From Polyangiaceae bacterium (lineage in GTDB: Bacteria > Myxococcota > Polyangia > Polyangiales > Polyangiaceae): a stretch of DNA of 14,558 nucleotides. Shown piece by piece: positions 13,226 through 14,558 of this stretch. Each line of letters starts with the position of its first letter. Position 1 is the stretch's first letter. The position numbers and the translations under genes were made by a program. The stretch is from the NCBI GenBank assembly GCA_025936205.1, contig JAICTU010000218.1, positions 1 to 14,558 on the forward strand, written 5' to 3'. The notes under the pieces were generated by a model. The model searched no databases, was not told the DNA's origin, and saw nothing but the letters and a program-made list of their open reading frames with translations.

Positions 13226-14558
13226 GTGTCGGAAAGTCGCGGCGTCGCCGCGCGCGTGGCTCGCTGGCTGGTGCAGAGGGAGCGACCCGAGGACGCGGTC
13301 GCCTTGCTCTCTGCCTGGGCTGCGCGGGGTCCCAACGACACTGCAGGGCAAGGCTTGCTTGCCGAGGCCCTGCGTATCGATCCGGGAGCGAAGGCCGCGC
13401 AACAAGCGTTCGAACGCATGGAGGGCATCCGCGGCAAGCACGCGGAGCTCGAGGAAGCGCTGCAGAGGTTCGATCAAGCCGAGCTCGATCGCCTGCAGAA
13501 GGGCATCGAGGGGCCGACCTTCAAGGGCGCGCAGATCGGCTTCAACAACAATATTCGAGCCAAAGATCAGCTGTTTCATATCCAGACGGAAGACTCCGGG
13601 TTGAACGCGCCGCACGTGATCACGCATCTGTTCGCCGACGGCGGGCGAGTCGTGAAGAGCTACAAGCGCTCGTACGCGGCGGCCATCGATCGCGAGTCGG
13701 ACATCGCGGGCTACGTGCGTCAGCTGATGAAGGCGCAGCACCTGGAGATGGTGTTCGCGCTGCGCAATGGTCAATTCGACGACATCCTCGCAGGCAAGGC
13801 CGTCGGTGGGATGGATGTGCTGGAGCACTATCCCGACGTCGACCTGACCAAGCTCGGTGCCGGCCGTGCGGGAAACCGACCCGCCGAGGAGAGGTCCACG
13901 CCCGAGAAGTCGACGCCCGCCGGGGCGCCGCCGGCAAGCCCGGCACCGCCGCCGCCGGTCGTGGGACCGCCTGCACTGCCGTCCAACGTCTCGGCGGCGA
14001 GCCGCCCGGCAGCGGCGGCTCCGGCAACATCGGTCCCGGCGGGAGGCCGCCCCGTTCGCACGCGCAGCGCCGTGATGGTCGCGCCGGGCGCGTCGCAGCA
14101 GATGGCGGCCGTGCGACAGGAGCTGTACACGCTGCACGTGCTGCGCAGCCTGAGCGGCGGCCCCGGGCGCTACGCCGTCGGCCGGCGCGACACGGTGATC
14201 GGCAGCGGCGGCGAGATCTCGCTGCCCGGCGAGACCTTCTGCCATCCGCGCGAGGCGACGCTGAAGTATCGCGAGGGGCGGCTGTTCCTCGAACGCCTCG
14301 ACGGCTTCAACGGCGTGTTCCTGCGCATTCAGAAGCCGGTCGTGATGAGCTACGGCGAGGAGTTCATCGTCGGCGATCAGCTGCTGCGCATCGAGGAGAA
14401 CCCGGTCAGCGACGACGCGCCGGATCCGCACCCGACCTACTTCTACTCGTCGCCGCGCTGGCCCTCGTCATTCCGCGTGGTTCAGGTGCTGGCGGGCGGT
14501 TCGCGCGGCGCGTGCCTGGTCGCCCGCGGCAGCACCCTGCAGGTGGGCTCCGCGATCG
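13226..14558 (+). CDS. FHA-domain protein with HIQTEDSG-type domain (3' end cut by window edge)
   Basis: 444 codons are seen and the frame is open at the edge. The GTG at 13226 has GAGGTGA 8 bases upstream; the in-frame GTG at 13214 is the alternative. Residues 1-95 are helical and TPR-like (ALLAEALRIDPGAKAA, then a charged helix). Residues 97-185 hold a conserved segment I recall from other deltaproteobacterial signalling proteins: GFNNNIRAKDQLFHIQTEDSG, HVITHLF, GRVVKSYKRSY. A Pro/Ala linker (215-280) leads to an FHA-like domain (about 300-392: YAVGR, LFLERLDGFNGVFLRI, FIVGDQLLRI). The phosphothreonine-binding SRxH is replaced by CHPREA, so binding may be lost. A second FHA-like fold begins near 415 (FRVVQVLAGG...GSTLQVGSAI). 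There is no signal peptide or TM segment, so it is cytoplasmic. It probably scaffolds kinase signalling; target unknown. Confidence 0.8.
   Translation, partial: MSESRGVAARVARWLVQRERPEDAVALLSAWAARGPNDTAGQGLLAEALRIDPGAKAAQQAFERMEGIRGKHAELEEALQRFDQAELDRLQKGIEGPTFKGAQIGFNNNIRAKDQLFHIQTEDSGLNAPHVITHLFADGGRVVKSYKRSYAAAIDRESDIAGYVRQLMKAQHLEMVFALRNGQFDDILAGKAVGGMDVLEHYPDVDLTKLGAGRAGNRPAEERSTPEKSTPAGAPPASPAPPPPVVGPPALPSNVSAASRPAAAAPATSVPAGGRPVRTRSAVMVAPGASQQMAAVRQELYTLHVLRSLSGGPGRYAVGRRDTVIGSGGEISLPGETFCHPREATLKYREGRLFLERLDGFNGVFLRIQKPVVMSYGEEFIVGDQLLRIEENPVSDDAPDPHPTYFYSSPRWPSSFRVVQVLAGGSRGACLVARGSTLQVGSAI

Noticed and set aside
13040..14431. Minus-strand open frame of 463 codons
   Set aside because: It is antisense to the FHA-domain gene, whose motifs are clear, and it also runs into the cimA start.
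1..14558. CRISPR arrays, tRNA or rRNA genes, insertion sequences
   Set aside because: I found no regularly spaced repeats, cloverleaf-like segments, transposase motifs or terminal inverted repeats around a gene.

Overview
The window is GC-rich, densely coded chromosomal DNA. It looks like a myxobacterium of the Polyangiales/Sorangium type (Myxococcota), for three reasons. It has a one-pass Ser/Thr kinase with an HRDVSPQN catalytic loop and a C-terminal CSPPY...G.RH.KPGC tail. It has a PEGA-like secreted protein and a formylglycine-generating-enzyme-like lipoprotein in the same operon. It also has a lipoprotein with a long Gly/Ser/Ala linker. This assignment comes from recalled family patterns, not from a database search.

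Layout, left to right. (1) 1-1095, minus: a family-21-like glycosyltransferase (ceramide glucosyltransferase/HpnI type) whose C-terminus runs off the left edge. (2) 1327-2031, plus: a calcineurin-like metallophosphoesterase, divergent from the first gene. (3) 2032-2308: a convergent gap with a long imperfect hairpin (2153-2224). (4) 2309-4240, minus: glutamine-hydrolysing asparagine synthetase (asnB), preceded by a 302-base gap with an 11-bp direct repeat. (5) 4543-6679, minus: a four-gene cluster read in the order ECF sigma factor, 75-residue one-TM protein, COQ4-motif protein, exported RTX-type calcium-binding protein. (6) 6680-6745: a 66-bp divergent control region with the inverted repeat GGAATC-N16-GATTCC. 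(7) 6746-9941, plus: Ser/Thr kinase, PEGA-like protein and FGE-like lipoprotein, joined by GTGA and TTGA overlaps. (8) 10176-11444, plus: a lipoprotein with a probable beta-propeller. (9) 11487-13106, minus: (R)-citramalate synthase (cimA). (10) 13226-14558, plus: a cytoplasmic protein with a conserved HIQTEDSG-type domain, a degenerate FHA domain and the beginning of a second FHA-like domain, cut by the right edge.

The most unusual part is 4543-9941. Two back-to-back operons share one short control region. One encodes a sigma factor, a possible membrane partner, a putative metal-binding protein and an exported Ca-binding repeat protein. The other encodes a membrane kinase with an exposed tail and two exported partners. 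This could be one envelope-signalling module, but that link is inferred from position only. The other genes are housekeeping metabolism (asnB, cimA), lipid or envelope modification (glycosyltransferase, perhaps the phosphoesterase) and lineage-typical exported or signalling proteins. I saw no rRNA, tRNA, CRISPR array, insertion sequence or phage gene.
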